Assembly (NCBI RefSeq): GCF_000283155.1
Contig: NW_004454217.1
Coordinates: 6,016,494 to 6,080,493, forward strand
Direction: 5' to 3'
DNA: 64,000 nt
Source of the DNA: Ceratotherium simum simum
Taxonomy: Eukaryota; Chordata; Mammalia; Perissodactyla; Rhinocerotidae
Program-made: the position numbers and the translations under genes
Notes under the pieces: generated by a model
Database searches by the model: none
What the model saw: the letters and a program-made list of their open reading frames with translations, nothing else
Told to the model about the DNA's origin: nothing
In this document: piece by piece, positions 34,378-45,454 of the stretch
Layout of the letters: each line of letters starts with the position of its first letter
Position numbering within the stretch: position 1 is the first letter of the stretch

Positions 34378-34536
34378 TGATATAGATTGAATGTTTGTGT
34401 CCCTCCAAAACTCATATATTGAAACCTAATGCCCAATGTGATGGTATTAGGATGTGGGACATTTGTGTGGTGATTAGGTCATGAAAGTGGAGCCCTAAGG
34501 AATGGGATTAGTACCTTCATAAAAGATACCCCACAG

Positions 34537-34788
34537 GGAGCCTGCCTGGGTGGCATAGTGGTTAAGTTCATGTGCTCCACTTCAGCAGCCCGGGGTTCAC
34601 AGGTTCAGATCCCGGGCGCAGACCTACTCACTGATCAAGCCATTCTGTAGCAGCATCCCATGTACAAAATAGAGGAAGATGGGCATGGATGTTAGCTCAG
34701 GGCTAATCTTCCTCAGTGGAAAAAAAAAATGAGGAAGATTGGCAAGGGATGTTAGCTCAGGGCTGATCTTCCTCACCAAAAAAAAAAG
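34537..34788 (+). mobile_element. ERE SINE, plus, inside MLT1A LTR
   Basis: Head GGAGCCTGCCTGGGTGGCAT, GGTTCAGATCCCGGG, 'TACAAAATAGAGGAAGATGGGCA', two tail modules, poly-A. Imperfect 13-bp flanks AGATACCCCACAG (34524-34536) and AGAGACCGCACAG (34789-34801), differing at two positions, are the probable target duplication. Confidence 0.9.
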
Positions 34789-34950
34789 AGAGACCGCACA
34801 GAGCTCCCTCTCCCCTTCCACTATGTGAGGTTATAGTGAGAAGATGGCAGTCTATGAACCAGGAATTGGAGAGACCGCACAGAGCTCCCTCTCCCCTTCC
34901 ACTATGTGAGGTTATAGTGAGAAGATGGCAGTCTATGAACCAGGAATTGG
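34788..34950 (+). repeat. Exact 81-bp tandem duplication
   Basis: 34788-34869 is repeated without a mismatch at 34869-34950 (period 81). The unit runs from GAGAGACCGCACAG to AGGAATTGG and is ordinary LTR sequence. It starts at the 3' edge of the ERE. Confidence 0.95.
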
Positions 34951-35189
34951 GTTCTCACCAGGCACCAAATGGTGGGACTTCCCAGCCACCAGAACTGTGA
35001 GAAATATTTGTAATAGAAATAGCCACCTAGTCTATCGTATTTTGTTATAGCAGCCTGAATGGACTAAGACAGAGGCAAACCTAAACCTTCAATAATCCTT
35101 AGGGTGCTCAAACTGCATACCCCCTTCCCTGGCCCCTCCCTGCTTAGCAGTCAAGTGAAGAAACAGTGTGAGCAGTTTTTAAAAGCCCT

Positions 35190-35375
35190 AGACTTAGACT
35201 TGGGTTTGAATCCTAGGTCTACTGCTTACTAGCCTAGGCAAAATATTTCAACCTTTTCTTAACCTCTTCATGTCTAAAATGGAGGGGTTCTGTGAGGTAA
35301 ATATATGTGAAACAATTTAGCACATGGCTGGTGAATAACAAGTGCTCAATAAATGTGAGCTGCTATTAATATTAT
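35190..35375 (+). repeat. MIR SINE fragment
   Basis: 'GACTTGGGTTTGAATCCTAGGTCTACTGCTTACTAGC', 'CATGTCTAAAATGGAGG' and 'AGCACATGGCTGGTGAATAACAAGTGCTCAATAAATG' give an almost full-length MIR in plus orientation. Confidence 0.75.
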
Positions 35376-35689
35376 TTTAAATGAACAACTAAAAAGTCAA
35401 CCTACCTCAAGGTGAGAAATTGCCTACAAGGATAGCACATGAGAAGCTAAAGAAAATTGTTTTCTTCCCCCTGCTAGAAGAGTAAAACAAATTATATCTG
35501 CAGCAATAGGCTCGCTAGTAAATAGAGTTTATTCAAAATTAAATACTGCAGTTGTGAAAATGATTTTTGAGAAATAAGGTATTTAGGGAATATTAAAGAG
35601 ATTCTAAATTATTTCGTAGCAAATGCAACTTTTTGGTTCATGGTAGTGTTGCATTTAGAGGCAGGCCTTTTTAGTAACAATGGTCGATT

Positions 35690-36490
35690 GCTTCATTCTG
35701 TCTTTTTGATTGTGCAAGCCCCAAACCGCGGAGTCATCCTTGACTTCTCTTTCTCTCATACCTTCACAATATGTCTAGAATCTGACCCCTGCTCCCCACC
35801 TCTACTGCCACCACCCTGGTCAAAGCCACAGCCCTCTCTCACCTGAATGACTTTAATACCTCCTAACTCCCTGCTTCTACTCCTGCCCCCAAGCAGTGTT
35901 GTCTTACCACAGGGGCCAGAGTGATCCTTAAAATCTATCAGTTCCTGTTACTCCTCAGCTAGAAACTACTCAATGGCTTCCCCATTTCACTCAGAATAAT
36001 GCCAAAGTCCTTATAATAGCCCACAAAGTCTTAAGTGACCTAACCCACCACCACCACCATGGGCCTCCCTGCTCTTTCTTGACAATGCCAGGCACACCCT
36101 GCCCTGTGACCTTTGCTCTCTGCCTGGAATGTTCTTCTCCCAGATAGCTGCCTAGCTAACTCTCTCACCTCCTTTAAGTCTTTGCTTAAATTTTACTTTC
36201 TCAATGAGGCTTTACCTTGAGCTCCTTATTTAGTACTGCAATGATCCCTAACCAGATCCCAGGAATCTCACTCCCCTTTCCCTGTTGTACTTGATTTTTC
36301 CCATAGCAATCATCATCTTGTAACACACTAGATAGCTTATTTACTATGTTTTGGTTAAGTCTGGCTCCCTCACTAGAATGTAAGCTTCATGGGGGCAGCA
36401 GTCTTTGTTTTCTTCACTGATGTATTCTCAGCATCTGGAACACTGTTTGGCATATAGTACACGCTCAACAAATATTTGTTGAATTAATTT
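35690..36490 (+). mobile_element. LINE-2 (L2), long 3' fragment
   Basis: About 800 bp in good L2 order: 'GGAGTCATCCTTGACTTCTC', 'CAGAGTGATCCTTAAAA', 'ACTCAATGGCTTCCCCATTTCACTCAGAATAATGCC', 'GTGACCTTTGCTCTCTGCCTGGAATGTTCTTC' and the terminus 'CGCTCAACAAATATTTGTTGAATTAA'. It codes for the decayed L2 ORF2 C-terminus and 3' UTR; stops interrupt all frames. Confidence 0.85.
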
Positions 36491-36494
36491 ATTT

Positions 36495-38500
36495 GTTTTG
36501 TGGTTACTAGTTTTGCATGTGTTTGTTGCACCGTCTTTTTTGGACAAAGATTGAACCAAATTGATGATAATTTAACAAAGCCAATAATTGCATAAGTTGG
36601 GGGTTTTCCATTTTCTTTCTACTTTTCTTTGTTTTCAATTTCTTCTTCATACTATGATAAAACCCCCAAATATCCTAAATACAGCTCTACTTTAAGCTGA
36701 CATGCACATTTCCTCACCTAAGAACCCATGCTCCTCATGTTGTCATTTCCACTCCCTTTCTAGTCCTCAGCCGTACCCAGTCTATTTACAGAATACAACT
36801 TTTATGTCTAAATATCTATTATTTTTAGGACTGCCTGGTCTTACATATTGGCTGAGAGGCACTCATCCCCAACCAATATTCTAGGTTGAGACTACTGCAG
36901 TAAAGAACGGAGAGAATAGAAGTAGCAATACGAAGAGGAAGATCTGGGAGTTGGCTCCGCTATGGGAAAATGTTGAATCTTTGTTACCCCTCCCACCATG
37001 TGACAAGAGAAGGAAGATAAATTGAAGGGGGGAGGGGCATTAATATAGTTGTGTGCTATATGCTGTCGTTTATAAAATCCTCCCTTGGCTCCTTTACAAA
37101 ATCTTCAGTAAAACCACATTGCTTATAAATATTTGAAGGGTGGATTTTCTTTTGAAGGGATTTGCATATGTTCTGATTCCTACTTCAAGGTTGACATGAG
37201 GTACAAGTGAGGGCTTCCCATGGTAGGGCTACACAAGAAAAATTTTAGGTGTAGGATTAGCAGAACTAAAAAGGACCTATTCAGATAACCAAAAGAAGTG
37301 TTGAGAGAGATACCATAAAAGTAACAAAAATTCATATGGTTAGAATCCTCCTTTTGGGTTAGGAATCTGTCTCCCAAAAGCATGCTTTACATGTATGAAT
37401 GTTGCCTACAAAGGGAGATATTGATAGGGTCCAACCCATCTTTCATTAACTCACTTGTTGAGGTTAGTTAGCTTCTTTAATAAACAATGAGCAAAGCCTT
37501 GAGAGAAAAGGCAAAAGGAAAGTATTCTAGTTAGGGTGGAATAGGAGGTTCAGAAATGTTTGGCGGCAAAGTACACTGCCAACAGGATTAAATAGGCATT
37601 GGCACCACAGTGTGAGCCCTGGCAATGGGGAAAGGGCATAGTTGAAGTTGCTGCTCCTTTGTGTGAGAGGTTAGATCATGTCTAATCAATTGCATCACAT
37701 TTTTGCCTAATATCATTCTTGGCCTAAGGTTTTGTGATTACGGTTATCCTCATCTCCCACTGTCCTTTTATTTCTGATGAAGATTTCCTCTCATTTAAGC
37801 AAGTTCTTAACAGAGACAATTTGGAGCCCTATTTTTTTTTATTGTTGATTAGCTGTGTACAACATAAGGCAGATTATTAAGTCATGAGTAGAGAGAGAAA
37901 GACATAATCACAGCAAATACTAGAAGACCCTAGTTTTCTACTTAAAGTTCTGGTTTGAAAACACAGAGCACATATTGTTGAAAGGTAATGAACAATCAAC
38001 AGTGGTAAATAAAATACAAGCAAACCGCAGATAACTTTGGGGTGGTTGGAGAAGGCCTTAAGGCCTTAAGGAAAAGACAGGATTTGATTGGGCATTGAAG
38101 ATTGGTGAGGATTACTAAATGGAGCGTGGAAGAGAAGAAAGAGACGACATTCCAGGTAGCAGAAGAAATTGATAGTTCCCTGTAATTGAAGACCTGAAAG
38201 CCTCCAAAAATTAGACATATAATTCTTTGTGTTTCATATTATAGCTGAAAATCTTTAAAAATTTTTAAGCATTTTGTACACAGTGTTTTCCCATCTGTTT
38301 CTTTGTCAAAGCTGTATAATGTTTTTGAAAGAATTACCTTTACTATTTTGACTGCTTAGCACCATAACTTGACGTGAATCCTACCAGCAATAGTTTTTTC
38401 ATTTAAAAAGATATTTCAACACAGACACAAACATGTACACACAAATACACATAGGCATTTATGATTTTATTTTTGGCATGCTCTGGAAGTAACTATAGTT
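36495..38500. other. Unannotated 2-kb stretch
   Basis: No gene and no repeat family recognised. A small self-complementary AAGGCCTTAAGGCCTTAAGG run lies at about 38053-38072. Confidence 0.45.
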
Positions 38501-38507
38501 CTATAGG

Positions 38508-39762
38508 CAGGGCTGGCTTCATAGGTATGTGACCAGTACAGTCCCGTAGGGCCTGTACCGCCCCACCTGTCCCATGGTGCTCAGAAGGGCCTGCTTTTGG
38601 GGTATAATGTCTGCAGTCTCCTCTTAAAATTCTTTTTATTTATTTATTTTTATTTTTTTGGTGAGGAAGATTGGCCCTGAGCTAACATCTGTTGCCAGTC
38701 TTCCTCTTTTTGCTTGAGGAAGATTGTCCCTGAGCTAACATCTGTGCCAATCTTCCTCTATTGTGTTTGTGGGATGCCTCCACAACATGGCTTGATGAGC
38801 AGTATGTAGGTCCACACCCGGGATCTGAACCTGCGAACCCCAGGCCACCAAAGTGGAGTGCGCAAACTTAACCACTGTGCCACTGGGCCGGCCTCTCCTC
38901 TTAAAATTCTTAATAAGTTTATCTTTGAATTTGTGTTTTGTATGTGAAGCTTGATGGGACAATGGAGCATATGATGGGGGCTTGGAGCTTTAGTTCACAC
39001 ATGGTCCCACCTCCTGCCATCTGCCTGCCTCTCGGAATGGGTTCTCAGCTGCTGGCTCCCCCATGTCCTGGCACCCCAGCCCCACCTGGCCTCCTCCCTT
39101 TGCCCCTGCCCAGGGTGGCAACTGGGTCATGAGGGAGTGGGGGAGGTTGCATTCTGCCAGCACCCTCCAGTAGGGACTGGGTACAGCTAGGGAGAGTTAG
39201 GGTTCCGCACATGCACCCCACAGTATCTTGGGGTAGGACGTGATGGTGGCCATCCCTTCCCTGGGTTGGCAGTGCCACGGTGCATTTGGTGGGTGTCTTG
39301 GCAAGGGGGAGCTCTCACCCACCTGAATCCGGGTACCAAGTATCTTCCAGCATGGAGGTTACAATCTTTTGGTGGGTTGCCTATCTGCCATGGGTTAGGG
39401 TGATGGGCCATGGAAAGGGAGGTTGACTTCCTAACCCTGGCCAGGGCACTGCGTGTAGGTCCTCTGGCTGGTGAGAGGTGAACCTGGCGGCTGATGGACG
39501 GAGCTCACACAGTCATGGAGAAGGGGCCCTGATGCACCTGTGAGCAGCTGCACTTGTCCTGAAAGTATCACCATGCGAGGGAGCAAGACATTAAGTAGCA
39601 AATAAAAAACACCATGATGAGTTGAGAGAGAGAGAAGAAAGAAAAATGTTTTATATTTTAGTACCTTTAATACTGCAATACGTTGGTACTTTTTCTGCTT
39701 TTTGAACAAGGCACCACATTTTCATTTTTCACTAGGCCCTGCAAATAATGTGGCCAGTCCTG
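38508..39762. mobile_element. GC-rich non-autonomous hAT transposon carrying an ERE
   Basis: The left terminus CAGGGCTGGC and the right terminus GCCAGTCCTG are inverted repeats of the hAT type. The 8-bp flanks TCTATAGG (38500-38507) and TCTGTAGG (39763-39770) differ at one base, the expected hAT target duplication. Without the ERE (38635-38893) the element is close to 1 kb. The interior at 38990-39560 is much richer in GC than the surroundings and has no recognisable transposase. Frames of 64-92 codons on either strand look like chance. It may be a deletion derivative that mobilised or captured unrelated sequence. Confidence 0.6.
38635..38893 (-). mobile_element. ERE SINE, antisense, inside hAT element
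   Basis: GGTGAGGAAGATTGGCCCTG, the older-type module 'TTTTTGCTTGAGGAAGATTG', GGGATCTGAACC, head CACTGGGCCGGCC. A perfect 18-bp duplication TCTCCTCTTAAAATTCTT flanks it (38617-38634 and 38894-38911), the longest in the window. Confidence 0.95.
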
Positions 39763-39770
39763 TCTGTAGG

Positions 39771-42050
39771 CATTCTACTTCTTTTTCCTTTCTGAGTGCC
39801 AGACTATAACATCAGAAGTGGTGCTGTGTCTTCCATTAGTGAAAATAAGCCAATTTTTACAACACATAATATTATTAATCTTCAATTACCTTTGATGGGT
39901 TTAGCAAAGGGGAAGCATTTTTTTCCCATACCCATAAGAATCACTGTATCATTAAATTCACCTTATTATATGATTTAAAATTAATAAGCACGGAAGAAAA
40001 TTTAGTATTTGTCAGTAGAATTCCTTTTTAAATTGCAGTAATTTCTTTTCTGTATGTTCTTAATATCCAGCAATCAGGGTATAAAACGTTGCTTATGTAT
40101 AGCTATTATATCACGTAGAAGAATTTATTTTCAGCTCTGAGGCGATCAAGTCTTCTAAGAATAAAATAAACAATAAAAATAATTGAATCTTTGAAATATG
40201 CATCTCCTGCTGATATGATTGCTGTCTCTTCTCGTGTGAGGGAAGTGGTATAGCTTGGTAGAAAGAATCCAGGATTCTGAGTTAGAAGAAGAAAATGGGC
40301 AAGTTATATAATTTTTCTAGCTCTCAGTTTTATTTTTGTTAAATAAAACCTTGAACTAATCAGAAAATTTCTCAATTTTTTTCCAACCCTGGAGTTGAAT
40401 GAGATTTGAATAGCATGTTTTAAACACACACACACAGACTTTATTTACTTGAATGAATACTACTACTATTAAGCTATCTTTAATAACTGTGGGTCTTGGA
40501 ACATGTTCGCGTGAAAGGCACAGAAATCTACGGAATTTGCTCTAGAAAAAATTCTTTTTTCCTTTTGAGAAATAGTGTCATGTAGAACAAGAGTGTATAA
40601 AATACACATGTATGACTATTAAAAATAACTATAAAGTAACCACCACCCAAACTAAGAAATAGAATACTGCCATACCTTGGAAGCCTCTTGTTTGCATCTC
40701 TCTGAAAACATCTCTCTTTCTCCCTTCCAGAGGTAACTGTTATACTGCTTTTTTGAGATAATCATTCTCTTGTTATTCTTTATAGATATTATCATCTATA
40801 TAGGTATCATTAAATAATATGTTATTTTAAAAGGAGTTGCATTATAAAAAAATCATTTTGTAGTCCACAAAGAAATAGGGAACAACTAAGCCTCGAGAAG
40901 CATAGGAATCAATACATTTCAGGACTCTCAGTATCAAGATTTTAGACACTTTTGCTCTAGTGCTCCACTATTGATGTGCCCCATGTGTTGAGATAAAAAA
41001 TCCCATTGGCTGAAATGGCTTGTTTCTCCTTAATCAGATGTCTACCTTTGATCCAATCAACTCTGGCTGGGGAGAATGCACAGTGGTGGAAACAGGGCAG
41101 CCAGAATAGTCCCAGTCAAGATTTATTCAAAGGTTATACACAGTTCAGGTAATAGCTAGATACAATGTATAATTCAGCCAAAGATGATGACACTTTGAAT
41201 AAGCCTGAACTACCCATGGTTTTGTTTTCGCCTCAGCAAATACTGCACTTCACATTCTTTTAAAAAATATCTTCATATCTCTAAGAGAAAAAAAATGCCA
41301 ACCTTAATTCAGTCAATCTAGCAAATGAAATACTTTTCTCCTTTTATTTACTGGGCCTTTCTTGGGTGTCTGTAGTGCCACTTAATGGAGAAATGTATTG
41401 AACCTCACCCACTGCTGCTCTGCATGGGGCTTCTGCTCTCTGGCCAGGCCCATATCTTCTTCCTTCCCCAAACCAATTAAGAAGCTCAAAGGCCACATAT
41501 TCAATAACAAACATGTGATGGAATGAAATGCATTCTTTTCTATTTGCCACATAATTTTAAACATATACTGTGTATTAGAGATACACATCACTGATTCCTC
41601 TCACCCTCTATTCTAAAAGATTCTGCCTCTTGCCTCCATCACAACAGAGCCCTTGCTGGCCTATTTGTACTGTGACCCTACCCCTCCCCTGGACTCAGGC
41701 AAGTAAGCCGTGGGTGGACACTTGGCTGGCGCAAGAAGATGCACTCCATTTCATAGCTAAACCAATCAAATTTTTATTTTTGAACATTTGAGAGAGGAGA
41801 CACAGCAACCTAGGGAGTGGGTAGCTGTGTCACTTTCAGAGGGAAGCCAGAGAGAGTGACTGCCCTGTGCCCACCCTTGCCTTCTCCTTGAATTCTGTAA
41901 GATCAGTAATTCTTATAGTGCAGATCAAGAGTATAATAAACACTTGAACTAATTTGAGTAGGTTACTTGAATAGAACTTGCCCTAAAACAAATAGAAAAA
42001 AAATTTTAAATATTTTTTTTTCCTTAAAAAAAAACTAAGTTATTTCCTAA
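39771..42050. other. Mostly unannotated stretch, L1-like trace
   Basis: 40625-40740 ('GTAACCACCACCCAAACTAAGAAATAGAATACTGCC ... TCCCTTCCAGAGGTAAC') resembles a noncoding L1-associated interspersed sequence. The rest is not recognised. No gene. Confidence 0.4.
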
Positions 42051-42052
42051 AA

Positions 42053-42245
42053 CAGTGGTTCTCAAACTTGAGCATGCATCAGAATCAGCTAGAGGCTTGT
42101 TAAAGCACAGATTTCTGGGTCCCATCCTAGACTTTCTGATTCAGTACGTGTGGGATGAGTCTGGGGCATTATAATTCACATTTCTAATAAGCTCTCAGGT
42201 GATGCTCATCTTCCTGGTCCAAGGACCACTCTTTGAGAAACAATG
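42053..42245. mobile_element. MER5-like hAT fossil
   Basis: Left end CAGTGGTTCTCAAAC and right end CTTTGAGAAACAATG form the terminal inverted repeat. The interior 'GGTCCCATCCTAGACTTTCTGATTCAG' is of MER5A/B type. Flanks TCCTAAAA and CCCTACAA agree at 6 of 8 bases. Confidence 0.8.
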
Positions 42246-42314
42246 CCCTACAAATAATCACCTAAGTTGACCATATCTAATGTGACTTTTTTTTTAATAA
42301 AAAATTAAGATTAT

Positions 42315-42715
42315 TCAGAAAAGTATAGTGGTTAAGCATTCATGCCTTGGATGAAGCCAGATAACCTAGATGCAAATTCTGGCTCTGCCACTTACAAAGT
42401 GCACCCACTTGGGCACCAGCTTGGGCAAGATACTAACCTTTCTGTGCCTCTTCATCTGTAAAGTGGATAGTGTAATAGACAATACAAACAGGCAGCCTAG
42501 CACTATACAATTCCAGGGATCCCATCCATATAGACTACAACGTGAACGGCATCCCCTAAGATTGTGCAAAGGGGCCGTCCTGTTATGAGTATCTACCTCA
42601 TGAAGCTCTGATGATTAAGATCATTATAAGGATTAAATAAAGTGTAATGTATATGAATGGTTTAGAATAGTGCCTAGCACATGGTAAGGGCTCATTAGGT
42701 GCTAACTATTAGAAA
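42315..42715 (+). repeat. MIR SINE, full length, split by a ~110-bp insert
   Basis: 'TAGTGGTTAAGCATTCATGCC ... GCAAATTCTGGCTCTGCCACTTAC ... TTCATCTGTAAAGTGGATAG' (to 42477) continues at 42589 with 'CTACCTCATGAAGC ... GTGCCTAGCACATGGTAAGGGCTCATTAGGTGC'. The insert is described under findings. Confidence 0.75.
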
Positions 42716-43260
42716 ATGGTCCACATCTTAGTTATGCAAAGAAAATCCTGACAACATCGTCATGGTAACAGTATCTTTAGTTAAGAATTAAAGGAATGTA
42801 GGCACCACTGTGCAGGTGTAGTTGATTAAAAATGTTTTTTCTAAGAGAAGTATGCTTTGGAGAGCAAGGAAGTGGCAAAAAAAAAAAATGTCTCTAATTC
42901 TCCCAGGGCCCAAAACTACCCTTTACCCCATACACATATCTAGTATAAAATTAAGCAAATTGTCACTGCTGTCCCCAAATTATATTTTAATATGCTAAAA
43001 TGTTAATATTCTATCAAGAAGTAGTTAGTGTTCTGTATAGATTGGACCCTAACGGTGTTTAAAATTAAGTCAATTTACTTCTCCAGAATACTGTGTTCTG
43101 ACTTAAAATATTACTGAAGAGCATAGGTTGCACAATTTTATTTGACGAGATAAGAAAGTGCTTTAAGCAAGGAAACTGTTAAAACACCAAAGTTGTATTT
43201 GGAACTACAGGAATAGTACAAGCCAGTTGAGCTTGGTGCCATAAGAAAAGTCCTTTGAGA
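42716..43260. other. Unannotated stretch
   Basis: Nothing recognised; a run of 12 A at about 42879-42890. Confidence 0.45.
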
Positions 43261-43359
43261 CATGTATGTGAATGTTCATAGTAACATTATTCATAAAAGC
43301 CAAAACCCAGAAACAATTCAAATGTCCATCAACTGGTGAACAAATAAACAAAACGTGGT

Positions 43360-44134
43360 CTATTAGTTATCTATTGCTATGACCAAATCACCCTAAAATG
43401 TAGTGGTTAAAAACAACAAATGTTTATTTTCTCACCATTCTTGTGAGTCAGGAATCTGGACCCTGTTTAGTTGAGTAACTCTGGCTTAGTCTCTCCTAAG
43501 TTTTCAGTCAAGGTGCTAGCTGGGGCTGCAGTCTCATCTGAAGACTGGACTTCAGAGAAGGGTGTATCTGCTTCCATGCTCACTCATGTGGTGTTAGCAG
43601 ACCTCAGAATTCTCATTGGCCATTGACCAGAAACATCAGTTCCTTGCCATGTAGCTCTCTCCACAGTGCTGCTCACAATATGGCAGCTCAGAGCAAGGGA
43701 TTCAGGAAAGAGAGAGAGAATGAGAGCCCCCAAGATGGAAGCCATAGTCTTTTTATTACCTAATCTCAGGAGTAACATCCCACCATATTCTATTCATTAG
43801 AAGCAAGTCGCTAGGGCCGGCCCCGTGGCTTAGCGGTTAAGTGCTCGCGCTCCGCTGCTGGCGGCCGGGGTTCGGATCCCGGGCGCGCACCAAAGCACCG
43901 CTTCTCCGGCCATGCTGAGGCCTCATCCCACGTACAGCAACTAGAAGGATGTGCAGCTATGATATACAACTATCTATGGGGGCTTTGGGGAAAAATAAAT
44001 AAATAAAATTTAAAAAAAAAGAAAAGAAGCAAGTCACTAGGTCCAGCCCACACTCAATAAGAAGGAATTATACAATGGCATGAATACCAGGAGACAGGGA
44101 TCATTGAGGGCCATCTTAGAAGCTCCCCACCACT
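43360..44134 (-). mobile_element. MLT1-type (ERVL-MaLR) LTR, antisense, inside L1
   Basis: It opens TATTAGTTATCTATTGCTATG and has 'TGGGGCTGCAGTCTCATCTGAAG', 'CAGTTCCTTGCCATGTAGCTC' and 'CCAGGAGACAGGGATCATTGAGGGCCATCTTAGA', the antisense order of a MaLR-class LTR. A 5-bp duplication GTGGT (43355-43359 and 44135-44139) flanks it. Noncoding. Confidence 0.7.
43815..44024 (+). mobile_element. ERE SINE, plus, inside the LTR
   Basis: Head GGCCGGCCCCGTGGCTTAGC, GGGGTTCGGATCCCGGG, 'CAGCAACTAGAAGGATGTGC', ending after 'GGGGCTTTGGGG' in an AAATAAAT tail. A 16-bp duplication with one difference flanks it (43799-43814 and 44025-44040). Confidence 0.94.
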
Positions 44135-45145
44135 GTGGTATATCCATAAACGGTACTATTCAGCAATAAAAAGGAACAAACCACAGAGATATGCTACAAA
44201 TGGATGAACCTCGAAACATTAGGCTAAGTAAAAGAAGTCAGACATAAAAGACCACATATGTATGATTCTATTATTTGACATTCTGAAAAGGCAAAAATAC
44301 AGACAGAGAAAGCAGATTAGTGGTTACTTATCCTGGGAGTGGGAGGGGGGGAAAGGGGAATTTTGGGGGGTGATGGACATGTCCTAAAACTGGATTATAG
44401 TGATGGCTGCACGACTTTATATATTTACTGAAAATCACTAAATTGTACATGTACAAAGAAGATGGCATGGGATACAAAACAACTCGCCTGTCCTTTTCAA
44501 AAAAATGTCAATATCATGAAAGGCAGAGGAATTATGTCAAATAAAAAGAAACTAAAGAGGCATGACAACCAACTATAATGTGTGATCCTGGATTGGATCC
44601 TGACTGTGGAGGGGAGGATATGGGAGGTATGCCATAAGGACATTATTGGGAAACTTGGAGAAATTACATATGGACTGTGGATTAGATAATAGTATTGTTA
44701 TCAATGTTAAATTTTCCAAATACATGCATGTTCTTAATAAATACATGGTATTTAGGGGTAAAGTGGCATGTTTTCTGCAACTACCTTTCAACTAGTTCAG
44801 AAAAAAAATTATATGTATACAGAGAATGTGGAGGAATGATAGAGCAAATGTGGTTAATAACTAATAATTGGTGAATGTGGGTGAAGGATATATGGGAATT
44901 CTTTGTACTGTTCTTACAATTCTTTCGTAAGTTTAAAATTACTTCAAAGTAAAAAGTCTAAAAAAACCCACAAATCTTTGAGTGAAATTCTTCCTCTGTC
45001 CCTTAGCTCCTAGTCAGGATAAACACAACTACCAACAAAAAAGAAAAACCAACTGGAGAAAAAAGAAAACAAATGATTTTTAACCTACTACTTATCAGGT
45101 ACTGTTTTTCCTTATTTTATTTAATTCTTGTAACACTCAGGAGAG

Positions 45146-45318
45146 CACTGGCTCTTGACCTCATCTGCACGTTACAATCACTTAGGGAATTTTAAAACTC
45201 CCTATGCCCTGGCAACAACCACAGTGATGAATTTAGAAACCTGGGAATGGGACCCAGTTATCAGTATTTTTAAAGTTCTCCAGGTGATTCTATTGCACAG
45301 CCAAGGTCGAGACCATTG
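45146..45318. mobile_element. MER5-like hAT fossil
   Basis: Left end CACTGGCTCTTGACCTC, right end AGCCAAGGTCGAGACCATTG, and 'TTTTAAAGTTCTCCAGGTGATTCTATTGCACAG' before it: a MER5A-type copy. The 151-codon plus-strand frame starting at 45155 runs through this and the adjacent MIR, so it is not a gene. Confidence 0.75.
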
Positions 45319-45334
45319 CCTTGGACCTTTGTTA

Positions 45335-45450
45335 TCTCCCTTTTACAGATGTCAAAGTTTAGGCCCAGAGAGATTCGGTAACTTGCCCATGGTTACACAG
45401 CTTTTGGAAGTGGCAGAGAGGGCAGAGGTGAACACAGGCATACAGAATAG
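45335..45450 (-). repeat. MIR SINE fragment, antisense
   Basis: 'CCCTTTTACAGATGTCAAAGTTTAGGCCCAGAGAGATTCGGTAACTTGCCC' and 'GGTTACACAGCTTTTGGAAGTGGCAGAG' are the antisense MIR 3'-to-core order. Confidence 0.75.
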
Positions 45451-45454
45451 GCGG

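Larger units (their letters stand above)
34378..35071 (+). mobile_element. MLT1A-type (ERVL-MaLR) solitary LTR, plus, holding an ERE and a duplication
   Basis: It starts TGATATAGATTGAATG and ends GGACTAAGACA, with the MLT1A interior order: 'GATGGTATTAGGATGTGGGAC', 'TCTATGAACCAGGAATTGGG', 'CAGCCACCAGAACTGTGAGAAA', 'TTTTGTTATAGCAGCC'. A perfect 5-bp duplication GAGGC flanks it (34373-34377 and 35072-35076). An ERE (34537-34788) and an 81-bp tandem duplication have enlarged it. Noncoding. Confidence 0.85.
43262..44960 (+). mobile_element. Old L1 3' end, split by an LTR
   Basis: 43262-43359 ('CAAATGTCCATCAACTGGTGAACAAATAAACAAAACGTGGT') resumes at 44135 with 'GTGGTATATCC ... TATTCAGCAATAAAAAGGAAC', the C-terminal ORF2 of L1. 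The 3' UTR follows through to 'TACTTCAAAGTAAAAAG' near 44957. Frames are broken. The interruption is an MLT1-type LTR that itself carries an ERE. Confidence 0.8.
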
